Assembly: GCA_913055195.1 (NCBI GenBank)
Contig: CAJXJU010000091.1
Span: 1 to 5,926 of the forward strand
Reading direction: 5' to 3'
Source of the DNA: an uncultured Desulfohalobiaceae bacterium
GTDB taxonomy: Bacteria; Desulfobacterota; Desulfovibrionia; Desulfovibrionales; Desulfonatronovibrionaceae
DNA length: 5,926 bases
Positions 1 to 5,681 of this stretch are shown here, one piece after another. The position numbers and the translations under genes are program-made. Under the pieces are notes generated by a model. The model worked only from the letters and a program-made list of their open reading frames with translations. It ran no database searches and had not been told where the DNA came from. Within the stretch, counting starts at the first letter, position 1; every line of letters starts with the position of its first letter.

Positions 1-82
1 GATTTAAGCCAATGCGGATCGTTTCCTGAAAACTGGATACACCGAGAATTCGACTCTGTAACTGACTGAAAATATTGAACAT
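1..82 (-). CDS. Start of an unidentified gene, cut by the left window edge
   Basis: An ATG at 82-80 on the minus strand opens a frame of 27 codons with no stop before the window edge. It begins MFNIFSQLQSRILGVSSFQE and continues TIRIGLN. A GGAG Shine-Dalgarno at 94-91 sits 8 bases upstream, and the ATG lies 29 bases after the stop of the DUF4198 gene, so the two are probably co-transcribed. The visible N-terminus is not a signal peptide. It loosely resembles the cytoplasmic lead-in of some membrane sensor proteins, but too little is visible to name it. Twenty-seven open codons alone could be chance; the ribosome site and operon spacing carry the call. Confidence 0.5.
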   Translation of the reverse strand, partial: MFNIFSQLQSRILGVSSFQETIRIGLN

Positions 83-86
83 TTTT

Positions 87-103
87 TCAACTCCGAAAGT
101 TGA
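87..103 (-). promoter_or_regulatory. Small stem-loop overlapping a ribosome-binding site
   Basis: TCAACT (87-92) pairs with AGTTGA (98-103) around a 5-base loop. Read on the minus strand, the GGAG ribosome-binding site of the left-edge gene (94-91) lies half in the loop and half in the 3' arm. The stem is followed by a run of A on the minus strand, not T, so it is not an intrinsic terminator. It might modestly tune translation of the downstream gene, which is inference; a 6-bp stem is weak. Confidence 0.25.
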
Positions 104-111
104 GTTATTCA

Positions 112-879
112 CTATTTCTCTTGCCAATCAAGAAATTGTACCCACAATACAGCACCAATTTCCACATCCTTTTCCTGACCATCTTTCTTCAATTTATAAT
201 CAGCAGTGTTCAAGCCGGCAAAGCCCCACCAACCAGCTCGAGGTGGGGTATAAGTAAAAACACCATTGGCATCTGTTTTGACTACCTGGGTAATCATATA
301 TTCTGAAGGAGCTTTTGCCTTCTGGTCCTGGTTATAATATTCAATTTCCACATCACAAAAAGGCACTGGTTTTCCATCTACCAGCACCTGCCCCTGAAAA
401 GTATTGCCGGCATAAAGCCCAAAGGGACGAGTCAAGGGAATGATCTCTGTTTTTAACCCAACAGGCTCATCCCAGCCCTCTTCTTCGCCAAAGGCAGCCA
501 CAATGGTTTTGGTGTAATGAACGATAAAGCAGTCTTCTGCTGGTTCCCAGTAAGGTTTGGGCTCCATGTAGAATTGATAAACTCCAGGCCGTTTTATTTT
601 GTATCTGGTTTCCCAGGCAGTGTGACCCATAATCCTGGTCTTTTTGAGCCTGGACAAAAGATCTATATTTTGAGAACCTACCTTAACACCAAATTTCGCA
701 GGCTTAACCAGTTCCATCCCCACCATCTCAAAAGGATGGGAAAAGGATAACTTCAAATCAACCACCTTGTTTTCCGGCGCTACCATGGACTGGGAAGGAA
801 CAACCATGCCAAAGTGTGCTAAACACACAGATGGAATCAAAACCAGAAGAATAGGCATAAAAATTTTAAAAATACGCAT
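112..879 (-). CDS. Secreted DUF4198-family protein, possibly metal (nickel)-uptake associated
   Basis: Predicted 255-aa exported protein. The start at 879 is chosen because a perfect AAGGAGG (893-887) lies 7 bases upstream and a signal peptide begins there; the frame stays open to 918 but with no comparable ribosome site. Residues 1-21 form a classic signal peptide (Arg/Lys, a hydrophobic run, then CLA), giving a mature protein that starts His-Phe-Gly. The Cys in the leader is not in a good lipobox. The block [20 protein letters not shown] followed by [19 protein letters not shown], and the C-terminal [20 protein letters not shown], are typical of DUF4198 (PF10670) proteins, some of which accompany nickel/cobalt ECF transporters. 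No transporter gene is visible, so a metal role is inference. It heads a minus-strand operon with the left-edge gene and has its own promoter at 930-957. Family assignment is fairly sure; function is not. Confidence 0.85.
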   Translation of the reverse strand: MRIFKIFMPILLVLIPSVCLAHFGMVVPSQSMVAPENKVVDLKLSFSHPFEMVGMELVKPAKFGVKVGSQNIDLLSRLKKTRIMGHTAWETRYKIKRPGVYQFYMEPKPYWEPAEDCFIVHYTKTIVAAFGEEEGWDEPVGLKTEIIPLTRPFGLYAGNTFQGQVLVDGKPVPFCDVEIEYYNQDQKAKAPSEYMITQVVKTDANGVFTYTPPRAGWWGFAGLNTADYKLKKDGQEKDVEIGAVLWVQFLDWQEK

Positions 880-907
880 AAAAAAACCTCCTTTTTGATG
901 GTTAAAA

Positions 908-928
908 CACACATACACTTTCTGTGTG
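908..928. promoter_or_regulatory. Inverted repeat near the start of the DUF4198 transcript (operator candidate)
   Basis: CACACA (908-913) and TGTGTG (923-928) form a perfect 6-bp inverted repeat with a 9-base spacer, immediately downstream of the predicted minus-strand -10 box (930-935). That is where a repressor would block transcription initiation. It could equally be an RNA stem in the 5' leader. No known regulator motif is recognised. Confidence 0.3.
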
Positions 929-929
929 A

Positions 930-957
930 ATTATCAAAAAAATGTATCATCAGTCAA
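930..957 (-). promoter_or_regulatory. Sigma-70-type promoter for the DUF4198 operon
   Basis: Read on the minus strand, TTGACT (957-952) and GATAAT (935-930) are each 5 of 6 matches to the -35 and -10 consensus, separated by 16 bases. Transcription would start near 923, giving a leader of about 45 bases that ends in the strong AAGGAGG site. The promoter lies entirely on the gene side of the MITE at 1034-1166, so the insertion leaves it intact. Confidence 0.55.
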
Positions 958-1023
958 GCCAAAATATTATTTTTATCTTATTGTTGTTATGTCTTTAAAA
1001 TCATATTAACACGAAAATTTCGA

Positions 1024-1033
1024 ACCATAAAAC
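1024..1033. repeat. Left target-site duplication of the MITE
   Basis: ACCATAAAAC here is identical, 10 of 10, to 1167-1176, and the two copies directly abut the outer ends of the 1034-1166 inverted-repeat element. This is the footprint expected of transposase-mediated insertion. Confidence 0.8.
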
Positions 1034-1166
1034 CAGGGCTATCTCATCTAATTTTTATGGCAGTTATTGGCTTACTGGGGACTGGCCCTTGGGCCTGTCC
1101 CCAGATACAGTTAGCATAAAAGGGAAAAATAGCCTATATCAACGAAATTTAGATGAGATAGCCCTG
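1034..1166. mobile_element. 133-bp miniature inverted-repeat transposable element (MITE)
   Basis: The terminal inverted repeats are 1034-1051 (CAGGGCTATCTCATCTAA) and 1149-1166, a perfect 18-bp complement that extends to 22 bp with one mismatch (1034-1055 with 1145-1166). Identical 10-bp direct repeats flank the element. The interior carries a strong near-central stem-loop (1075-1104) and no credible coding sequence, so it must rely on a transposase encoded elsewhere. The 10-bp duplication suits families such as IS4, which make long target duplications; the parent IS is not identified here. The intact ends and identical duplications suggest a fairly recent insertion. It sits in the divergent intergenic region between the DUF4198 operon and the macrodomain-hslVU operon, about 80 bases upstream of the macrodomain start. 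Confidence 0.8.
1075..1104. repeat. Internal stem-loop of the MITE
   Basis: Arms 1075-1088 (CTGGGGACTGGCCC) and 1091-1104 (GGGCCTGTCCCCAG) pair at 13 of 14 positions around a TT loop. It is GC-rich against an AT-rich background and has no downstream T-run on either strand, so it is not a standard intrinsic terminator. It might still impede read-through between the two divergent transcription units. Confidence 0.7.
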
Positions 1167-1176
1167 ACCATAAAAC
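1167..1176. repeat. Right target-site duplication of the MITE
   Basis: Second copy of ACCATAAAAC, immediately after the right terminal inverted repeat. The uninterrupted ancestral site can be reconstructed by removing 1034-1176. Confidence 0.8.
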
Positions 1177-1247
1177 AAACTTGACAAGATATTCTTAGTT
1201 TGCTGAGTGTAGCGAACAGACAAACAAACAATTAGAAAATCACGGCC

Positions 1248-1793
1248 ATGACACCTGTAAGCTACAAATTTTTTATCAAGCAGGGGGATATAACCAGGGC
1301 AAACGTGGATGCCATTGTTAACGCAGCCAATTCGCGCCTGGCCGGAGGAGGGGGCGTAGATGGGGCCATCCATCGGGCTGCCGGGCCAAAGCTTCTTCAG
1401 GCCTGTCAAAAAATTGTAGCTGAAAAAGGCTACCTTCCCCCTGGAGAGGCAGTAATTACTCCGGGCTTTAATCTTCCGGCCAAATATGTTATTCATACTG
1501 TCGGCCCTATCTGGCACGGAGGGCAAGGCAGAGAAAAAATGGTACTGGATCAGGCTTATGCCTCGTGTCTTGATCTGGCCAAAACATACGGAATAAAGAC
1601 TATTGCCTTTCCAGCCATTAGTTGTGGAACCTATGGTTTCCCAATGCAACTGGCCATTCCCATTGCCATAAACAGGTGCATAAAAGCGCTTAAACAGGAA
1701 CTGGTTCAGGAAATTTATTTTTACTTATATTCAAGAGAGAATTATGAACTCTGGACAAAAATAGCAGAAAAGTTAATTGAAAAAATTACGTAG
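1248..1793 (+). CDS. Macrodomain O-acetyl-ADP-ribose deacetylase / ADP-ribosyl hydrolase (YmdB/MacroD type)
   Basis: A 181-aa single-domain macro protein, close in length to E. coli YmdB (177 aa). The family removes the acetyl group from O-acetyl-ADP-ribose, a sirtuin product, and can hydrolyse mono-ADP-ribose from proteins. The first conserved loop is present as QGDIT (12-16) and [20 protein letters not shown] (23-42). Asn28 and Asp38 align with YmdB catalytic Asn25 and Asp35. The phosphate-binding loop [10 protein letters not shown] is at residues 123-132, and [10 protein letters not shown] is also typical. The frame is stopped at 1233-1235, so ATG 1248 is the only ordinary start, although no clear Shine-Dalgarno precedes it. 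The stop at 1791-1793 lies 23 bases before the preferred hslV start, which indicates co-transcription with hslVU. It is a cytosolic enzyme. The family is certain; the in vivo substrate is unknown. Confidence 0.93.
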   Translation: MTPVSYKFFIKQGDITRANVDAIVNAANSRLAGGGGVDGAIHRAAGPKLLQACQKIVAEKGYLPPGEAVITPGFNLPAKYVIHTVGPIWHGGQGREKMVLDQAYASCLDLAKTYGIKTIAFPAISCGTYGFPMQLAIPIAINRCIKALKQELVQEIYFYLYSRENYELWTKIAEKLIEKIT

Positions 1794-1816
1794 TGAAAGA
1801 GGAGCTAAAATTGGAT

Positions 1817-2380
1817 ATGACAATTAAGGGGACAACAATTCTTGCAGTTAAGGGCGATCATGGCCTGGCCATGGCTGGTGACGGACAGGTTACTCTTGGT
1901 CAGGGTGTGATCATGAAACATACTGCGAGAAAAGTCAGGCGATTGTATAAAGATCGGGTTGTGGCTGGATTTGCCGGAAGCACGGCTGATGCCTTTACTC
2001 TTTTTGAACGTTTTGAAGCCAAACTGGAGGAGTTCAGGGGCAATCTTGTCCGGGCCAGTGTGGAGATGGCCAAAGACTGGCGAACAGACAGGTATCTGCG
2101 CCGCCTGGAAGCCATGCTTGTTGTGGGCAACATCCAGAACCTATTGATTATCAGCGGCGCCGGAGACGTTATAGAGCCTGATGACGGCATTGTGGCCATA
2201 GGCTCAGGCGGTCCCTATGCCCTCGCAGCAGCAAGAGCTTTAAAACAACACACCAACCTGTCCGCCAGAGAAATTGTTCTAAAGGCCATGCACATAGCTG
2301 CTAGCATTTGTGTCTATACAAATGATAATTTTGTTGTGGAAACCTTAGGCGAAATGGAAAATCAGGAAGATGAAAAGTAG
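1817..2380 (+). CDS. hslV: HslV (ClpQ), threonine peptidase subunit of the HslVU protease
   Basis: Proteolytic subunit of the cytosolic HslVU (ClpQY) machine, in which hexamer rings degrade unfolded proteins passed on by HslU. It is 187 aa from ATG 1817. The N-terminus reads MTIKG then TTILAV, so a 5-residue propeptide ending in Gly precedes catalytic Thr6 (mature Thr1). AGDGQVTLG places mature Asp17; Lys34 and Lys39 of the precursor match the conserved Lys28/Lys33; [27 protein letters not shown], and [15 protein letters not shown] are hallmarks. Start choice: ATG 1817 reproduces the family's M-x-x-x-G-T-T length, with AGGAG (1800-1804) 12 bases upstream. TTG 1811 has a better 6-base spacing, and GTG 1793 overlaps the macrodomain stop but has no ribosome site. 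Maturation makes the alternatives nearly equivalent. The C-terminal tail MENQEDEK is charged and partly encoded by a sequence repeated at 2441-2457. Confidence 0.96.
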   Translation: MTIKGTTILAVKGDHGLAMAGDGQVTLGQGVIMKHTARKVRRLYKDRVVAGFAGSTADAFTLFERFEAKLEEFRGNLVRASVEMAKDWRTDRYLRRLEAMLVVGNIQNLLIISGAGDVIEPDDGIVAIGSGGPYALAAARALKQHTNLSAREIVLKAMHIAASICVYTNDNFVVETLGEMENQEDEK

Positions 2381-2430
2381 GGGCAGATTCCATATCTGCC
2401 CCGCTAGCAGATTCCATATCTGCCCCGCTA
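2380..2430. repeat. Tandem palindromic repeats in the hslV-hslU spacer
   Basis: Two perfect head-to-tail 24-bp copies lie at 2383-2406 and 2407-2430. Each contains the stem-loop core GCAGAT-TCCAT-ATCTGC followed by CCCGCTA. In the first copy the stem grows to 9 bp (2380-2388 GGGGCAGAT with 2394-2402 ATCTGCCCC), using the last base of the hslV stop codon. The layout resembles REP-type extragenic palindromes. No T-run follows, so it is not an obvious terminator. It may stabilise the hslV 3' end or reduce read-through into hslU (inference). Confidence 0.8.
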
Positions 2431-2460
2431 TGGGAAGCCGGGAAGATCAGGAAGATGGAA
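2430..2460 (+). repeat. Purine-rich intergenic patch, related to one at 5799-5816
   Basis: This G/A-rich stretch follows the tandem palindromes. Its 2430-2447 part (ATGGGAAGCCGGGAAGAT) matches the reverse complement of 5799-5816 at 16 of 18 positions. Its 2441-2457 part repeats hslV-terminal bases 2356-2372 at 16 of 17. It is probably a dispersed or slippage-prone low-complexity repeat rather than a gene. Confidence 0.45.
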
Positions 2461-2521
2461 AAAGGCCTTATTGTTCAACAACCTTAAGATCAAACACTTA
2501 AAAAATTTAGGGAATCATCAT

Positions 2522-3862
2522 ATGAGTACGACTTTGACACCAAGAGAAATTGTTTCCGAACTGGATAAATATGTTATTGGTCAACAAGAGGCCAAAAAAA
2601 TGGTTGCCATTGCCCTGCGCAACAGGTGGCGGAGGCAAAAGCTCGATCCCGAGCTAAGGGATGAAATCGCCCCCAAAAATATAATTATGATCGGCCCCAC
2701 TGGCGTTGGTAAAACCGAAATTGCTCGCCGTCTGGCCAAACTGGCTGGCTCGCCTTTTTTCAAGGTAGAAGCAACCAAATTTACAGAAGTTGGCTATGTA
2801 GGCCGGGACGTTGAGTCAATGGTGAGAGATTTAATGGAAATCGGCGTCAATATGGTGCGCGAGGAGGAAATTAACCGCGTCAAGGTCAAGGCCGAGGCCA
2901 ATGCAGAAGAAAGGCTCTTAGACCTTCTTTTGCCTTTAAAAAAACAACCTGCTGAATCAGAAGCTCTTGAAGGTGAAGCCAGACACGATTCAACGCGCGA
3001 AAAATTACGCAAATTGTTGCGCGAAGGCAAACTTGATGACCGTTTTGTAGAAGTGAGCGTCAAGTCTCAGGGACCCCATGTGGAAATCATGGCCATGCCT
3101 GGACTGGAAGATATGGAGATGCAGTTCCGGGATATGTTCAGCCGCATTTTCCCCAAGCGCAAAAAAACCAAAAAGGTCAGGGTCAAGCAGGCTTATGAGC
3201 TTTTGCTCCAGGAAGAAAGTGAGCGGCTGGTGGACATGGACAAGGTTATTGAAATTGCCAAAGAAAGGGTGGAGCAAAGCGGAATTATCTTTATTGATGA
3301 GATCGACAAAATTTGCGGCGGCAGCGGCAATACCAGGGCAGATGTTTCAAGGGAAGGTGTACAGCGGGACCTTTTGCCAGTGGTAGAAGGCTGCGTGGTC
3401 AACACCAAGTACGGTATGATTCGCACAGACCATATCCTGTTTATTGCTGCTGGCGCATTCCACTATTCCAAACCTTCAGACCTGGTACCTGAACTACAGG
3501 GAAGGTTTCCTTTGCGTGTGGAATTAAAAGCCCTGACCAAAGACGATTTTTACCGTATTCTAACTGAACCACAAAATGCCCTGACCAAACAGTACAGGGC
3601 TCTTCTGGCCACTGAAGGTATAGAGATAGAATTTTCAGACAGCGCTTTAAAGGAAATCTCAGCGTTTGCCCAGAAGATAAATGATGAAACAGAAAACATT
3701 GGAGCCAGAAGACTTTATACCATCATGGAGAAAATCCTCTCGGATCTCTCTTTTGAGGCCCCGGAAAGGCAAGGAGAAAAAGTGGTCATTGAAGAGGCTT
3801 ATGTGCGCGAACAACTCAAGGACGTGCAGGAAGACCGGGATCTGTCCAGGTATATCCTGTAA
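2522..3862 (+). CDS. hslU: HslU (ClpY), AAA+ ATPase subunit of the HslVU protease
   Basis: Unfoldase that recognises, unfolds and translocates substrates into HslV and allosterically activates it. The 446-aa length matches the family (E. coli 443). Order: N-terminal [20 protein letters not shown]; Walker A GPTGVGKT (58-65); the pore loop GYVG (91-94) in [16 protein letters not shown]; the helical, charged I-domain (roughly 110-240); Walker B IIFIDE (255-260); the GRFP motif with arginine finger Arg328; sensor-2 GARR (394-397); and a C-terminus ending LSRYIL, the tail that docks between HslV subunits. ATG 2522 is chosen because it begins at the conserved N-terminus and follows AGGGA (2509-2513) by 8 bases; the in-frame TTG at 2471 would add 17 unconserved residues. 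It is separated from hslV by an unusually long repeat-bearing 141-base spacer. All catalytic motifs are intact. Confidence 0.97.
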   Translation: MSTTLTPREIVSELDKYVIGQQEAKKMVAIALRNRWRRQKLDPELRDEIAPKNIIMIGPTGVGKTEIARRLAKLAGSPFFKVEATKFTEVGYVGRDVESMVRDLMEIGVNMVREEEINRVKVKAEANAEERLLDLLLPLKKQPAESEALEGEARHDSTREKLRKLLREGKLDDRFVEVSVKSQGPHVEIMAMPGLEDMEMQFRDMFSRIFPKRKKTKKVRVKQAYELLLQEESERLVDMDKVIEIAKERVEQSGIIFIDEIDKICGGSGNTRADVSREGVQRDLLPVVEGCVVNTKYGMIRTDHILFIAAGAFHYSKPSDLVPELQGRFPLRVELKALTKDDFYRILTEPQNALTKQYRALLATEGIEIEFSDSALKEISAFAQKINDETENIGARRLYTIMEKILSDLSFEAPERQGEKVVIEEAYVREQLKDVQEDRDLSRYIL

Positions 3863-3870
3863 TCTTATCC

Positions 3871-3898
3871 TCCCTGGCCCTGTCCACAGGGCCAGGGA
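3871..3898. terminator. Stem-loop between convergent hslU and the AAA/nuclease gene
   Basis: TCCCTGGCCCTG (3871-3882) pairs perfectly with CAGGGCCAGGGA (3887-3898) around TCCA, a 12-bp GC-rich stem starting 9 bases after the hslU stop. It lies between convergent genes, 32 bases from the 3' end of the minus-strand gene, so it can serve both. Neither side has a clear T-run, so it is an atypical (U-poor) terminator or an mRNA 3'-end stabiliser. Confidence 0.6.
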
Positions 3899-3929
3899 AT
3901 CTAAACGCTTCGTTCAATACACCAGGCAC

Positions 3930-5627
3930 CTATTCCTCAACACGCTCCATTACCACACCATGCTTGCTTCCCACCACCACATACGCTTTTAACCCTTTTC
4001 TCTCCCTTATCTCTTCCATCTCCAGATACGTTCTCACCTGGTCTTTGCCACTTCTCAACTTCTCTTCAACCTCTCCTTTTTGCGCCCATTTTAACTCCAG
4101 CAAATACTCATATTTTATCTTTTCCTCGTAGGGTTTCCTCCTCAGCAGCATTATATCGGGATACCTGTTCTCCACTTCATTCTCACTTTTAACATAGTAA
4201 AATTCCGCGTAACTCAATAACGTCAATACTATGGCCTTGAAATGCTTCTCATCAAACTTCATAAAATCACGATTCGCCAGATGCTTGATTACCCTGTCCA
4301 GTTCCTGCACAAACGGTTCTATTTTACCTCCTGTTGCCAGCTCATATAACATATCTTCTATCATGCATGATTGCAATCTCAATTGCACGCGTCTATCCAG
4401 TTCCCTTGCAAAATAATTAAAATACAAATGCCTGATTACATAATTAGTAATCATAAATTTAAACCGTGAACCAAGACTATCCTTTATAGTTATAAATCCC
4501 AGGCTAAATAACAGAGTCAAAAAATCATCACGACCAAATCCTTCTTCTATCTCATATCTGTCCTTTATACTGCCGGATACTTCACCCTCTATTATAAACT
4601 CCTTTAATACCTCATAATTCTCTTCCCTGTCACCTATACCAAACAACATCATCAATTTCTTATAATCCGTTGCTATATTGCTATCCAGTAAATGATATGG
4701 ATATTGACACCTTGCATAATCAAATCTCTTTAAAAAATAATTGATCAATGTCGCATTATACACACGCTTGTCTGCATCTGCATTAAATACATACCCATCA
4801 TAAAATCTCCTTACATCCTCTCTTAATACATCTCTATCAATCTGTTCACACTCCTTAAAAATTGTCTGGCCCAGCAAATATTCCAGCTCTTCTTCTGTAA
4901 ATCCACACAATTCATTGAAGTCCTGTTCCAGAGATATATTCTCAGCTATATTAAAGCCACTGCTCAAACTATCCATTGTTATGGGCGTCACACCTGTTAT
5001 AAATATCCTGTCAAACACTCCCAGCATCGCTCCTGTCTTGACTACCTCGTAAAAACTGCGCACAAACCCTCCCTTGCCCACTATCTCCATAAACCTTGCC
5101 ATATCCTCAGCCAATATCGCATTGGCAAAATGATCATATTCGTCTATCAATAAATATATCTTCTCGTCTGCTACTAGAGCCAGAAATTCTTCTAAAATAT
5201 CCTCTGCCAGCTCACATCTCTCTATTTTTCCCATCGCTACATCTGAAAATTTATACCTTCTCAAAAATCTGCTCACTGCCCTCTTTACCTTGTTGTTCAC
5301 TCTTAAACGCACACTTTCAATATTATCAATCTCTATACCACTAAACTCCATAAACAATATTTTATAATTATTACGCAATTTTGTTGGATGCTTACCTATA
5401 TATAAATCTCCAAACAATTGCTCAAATTCTTCACTGTAATACTCATCATAATAATGCCACATGGTTGATAACCACAAACTCTTGCCAAAACGACGCGGAC
5501 GTAAAAACAAAACATAATTATAACCCTTTCTCTCCAGTAACTCTATATACCTGGTCTTATCTATATACAGATTGTTCTCCAGTCTTAGCTTCCTGAAATT
5601 CGCTATGCCATACGGGATGTTTTGCAT
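3930..5627 (-). CDS. AAA-ATPase-like / PD-(D/E)XK nuclease-like protein (DUF1703 architecture)
   Basis: A 565-aa protein of a widespread, often multicopy family with no settled function. The N-terminus (YGIANFRKLRLENNLYIDKT) is the family signature. A P-loop LRPRRFGKS (Walker A 43-50) and Walker B IYLLIDEYD (157-165) give an ATPase-like domain. SSGFNIAENIS, LCGFTEEELEYLLG and RRFYDGYVFNADADKRVYNA are further conserved blocks. The C-terminal domain has RYPDIMLL with Asp491 and YLLELKW with Glu511-x-Lys513, then DQVRTYL, matching a PD-(D/E)XK core, so both halves look intact. Start: ATG 5627, with AAGGGGG ending 4 bases upstream. It is convergent with hslU, shares no operon here, and is visibly more AT-rich than hslVU with a strongly purine-rich coding strand, which suggests an accessory or acquired gene. 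Family confident; a role in defence or DNA processing would be speculation. Confidence 0.88.
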   Translation of the reverse strand: MQNIPYGIANFRKLRLENNLYIDKTRYIELLERKGYNYVLFLRPRRFGKSLWLSTMWHYYDEYYSEEFEQLFGDLYIGKHPTKLRNNYKILFMEFSGIEIDNIESVRLRVNNKVKRAVSRFLRRYKFSDVAMGKIERCELAEDILEEFLALVADEKIYLLIDEYDHFANAILAEDMARFMEIVGKGGFVRSFYEVVKTGAMLGVFDRIFITGVTPITMDSLSSGFNIAENISLEQDFNELCGFTEEELEYLLGQTIFKECEQIDRDVLREDVRRFYDGYVFNADADKRVYNATLINYFLKRFDYARCQYPYHLLDSNIATDYKKLMMLFGIGDREENYEVLKEFIIEGEVSGSIKDRYEIEEGFGRDDFLTLLFSLGFITIKDSLGSRFKFMITNYVIRHLYFNYFARELDRRVQLRLQSCMIEDMLYELATGGKIEPFVQELDRVIKHLANRDFMKFDEKHFKAIVLTLLSYAEFYYVKSENEVENRYPDIMLLRRKPYEEKIKYEYLLELKWAQKGEVEEKLRSGKDQVRTYLEMEEIRERKGLKAYVVVGSKHGVVMERVEE

Positions 5628-5644
5628 GGTTCCCCCTTACGGAT

Positions 5645-5681
5645 ACTCCTGTAAAAACTCTGTTTTTGCAGGGAGTTTTAC
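5645..5681 (-). promoter_or_regulatory. Structured leader with competing hairpins upstream of the AAA/nuclease gene
   Basis: Fold A pairs 5645-5658 (ACTCCTGTAAAAAC) with 5662-5676 (GTTTTTGCAGGGAGT) around a 3-base loop, with one bulge and one wobble. Fold B instead pairs 5651-5660 (GTAAAAACTC) with 5673-5681 (GAGTTTTAC). The two share bases and exclude each other. On the minus strand the structure ends about 5 bases before the AAGGGGG ribosome site at 5638-5632. On the plus strand fold A is followed by TTTT. It could be a translational switch, a terminator for plus-strand transcripts, or the remnant end of a small repeat. Confidence 0.4.

Noticed and set aside
1180..1208. CTTGACA as a possible sigma-32 heat-shock -35 element for macrodomain-hslVU
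   Set aside because: No CCCCAT-like -10 element is present 13-15 bases downstream.
1149..1649. Long open frame on the minus strand opposite the macrodomain gene
   Set aside because: It is antisense to a gene with clear family motifs, runs into the MITE, and its translation has no recognisable domain.
2380..2430. Tandem repeats considered as a CRISPR fragment
   Set aside because: There are only two copies, directly adjacent with no spacers; they are better explained as tandem palindromes.
2471..2521. Upstream TTG start giving HslU 17 extra residues
   Set aside because: There is no better ribosome site, the extension is unlike the HslU family, and the conserved N-terminus begins at ATG 2522.
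3078..3386. Open frame overlapping hslU in another phase on the plus strand
   Set aside because: It is a shadow of the conserved HslU coding sequence and has no domain or ribosome site of its own.
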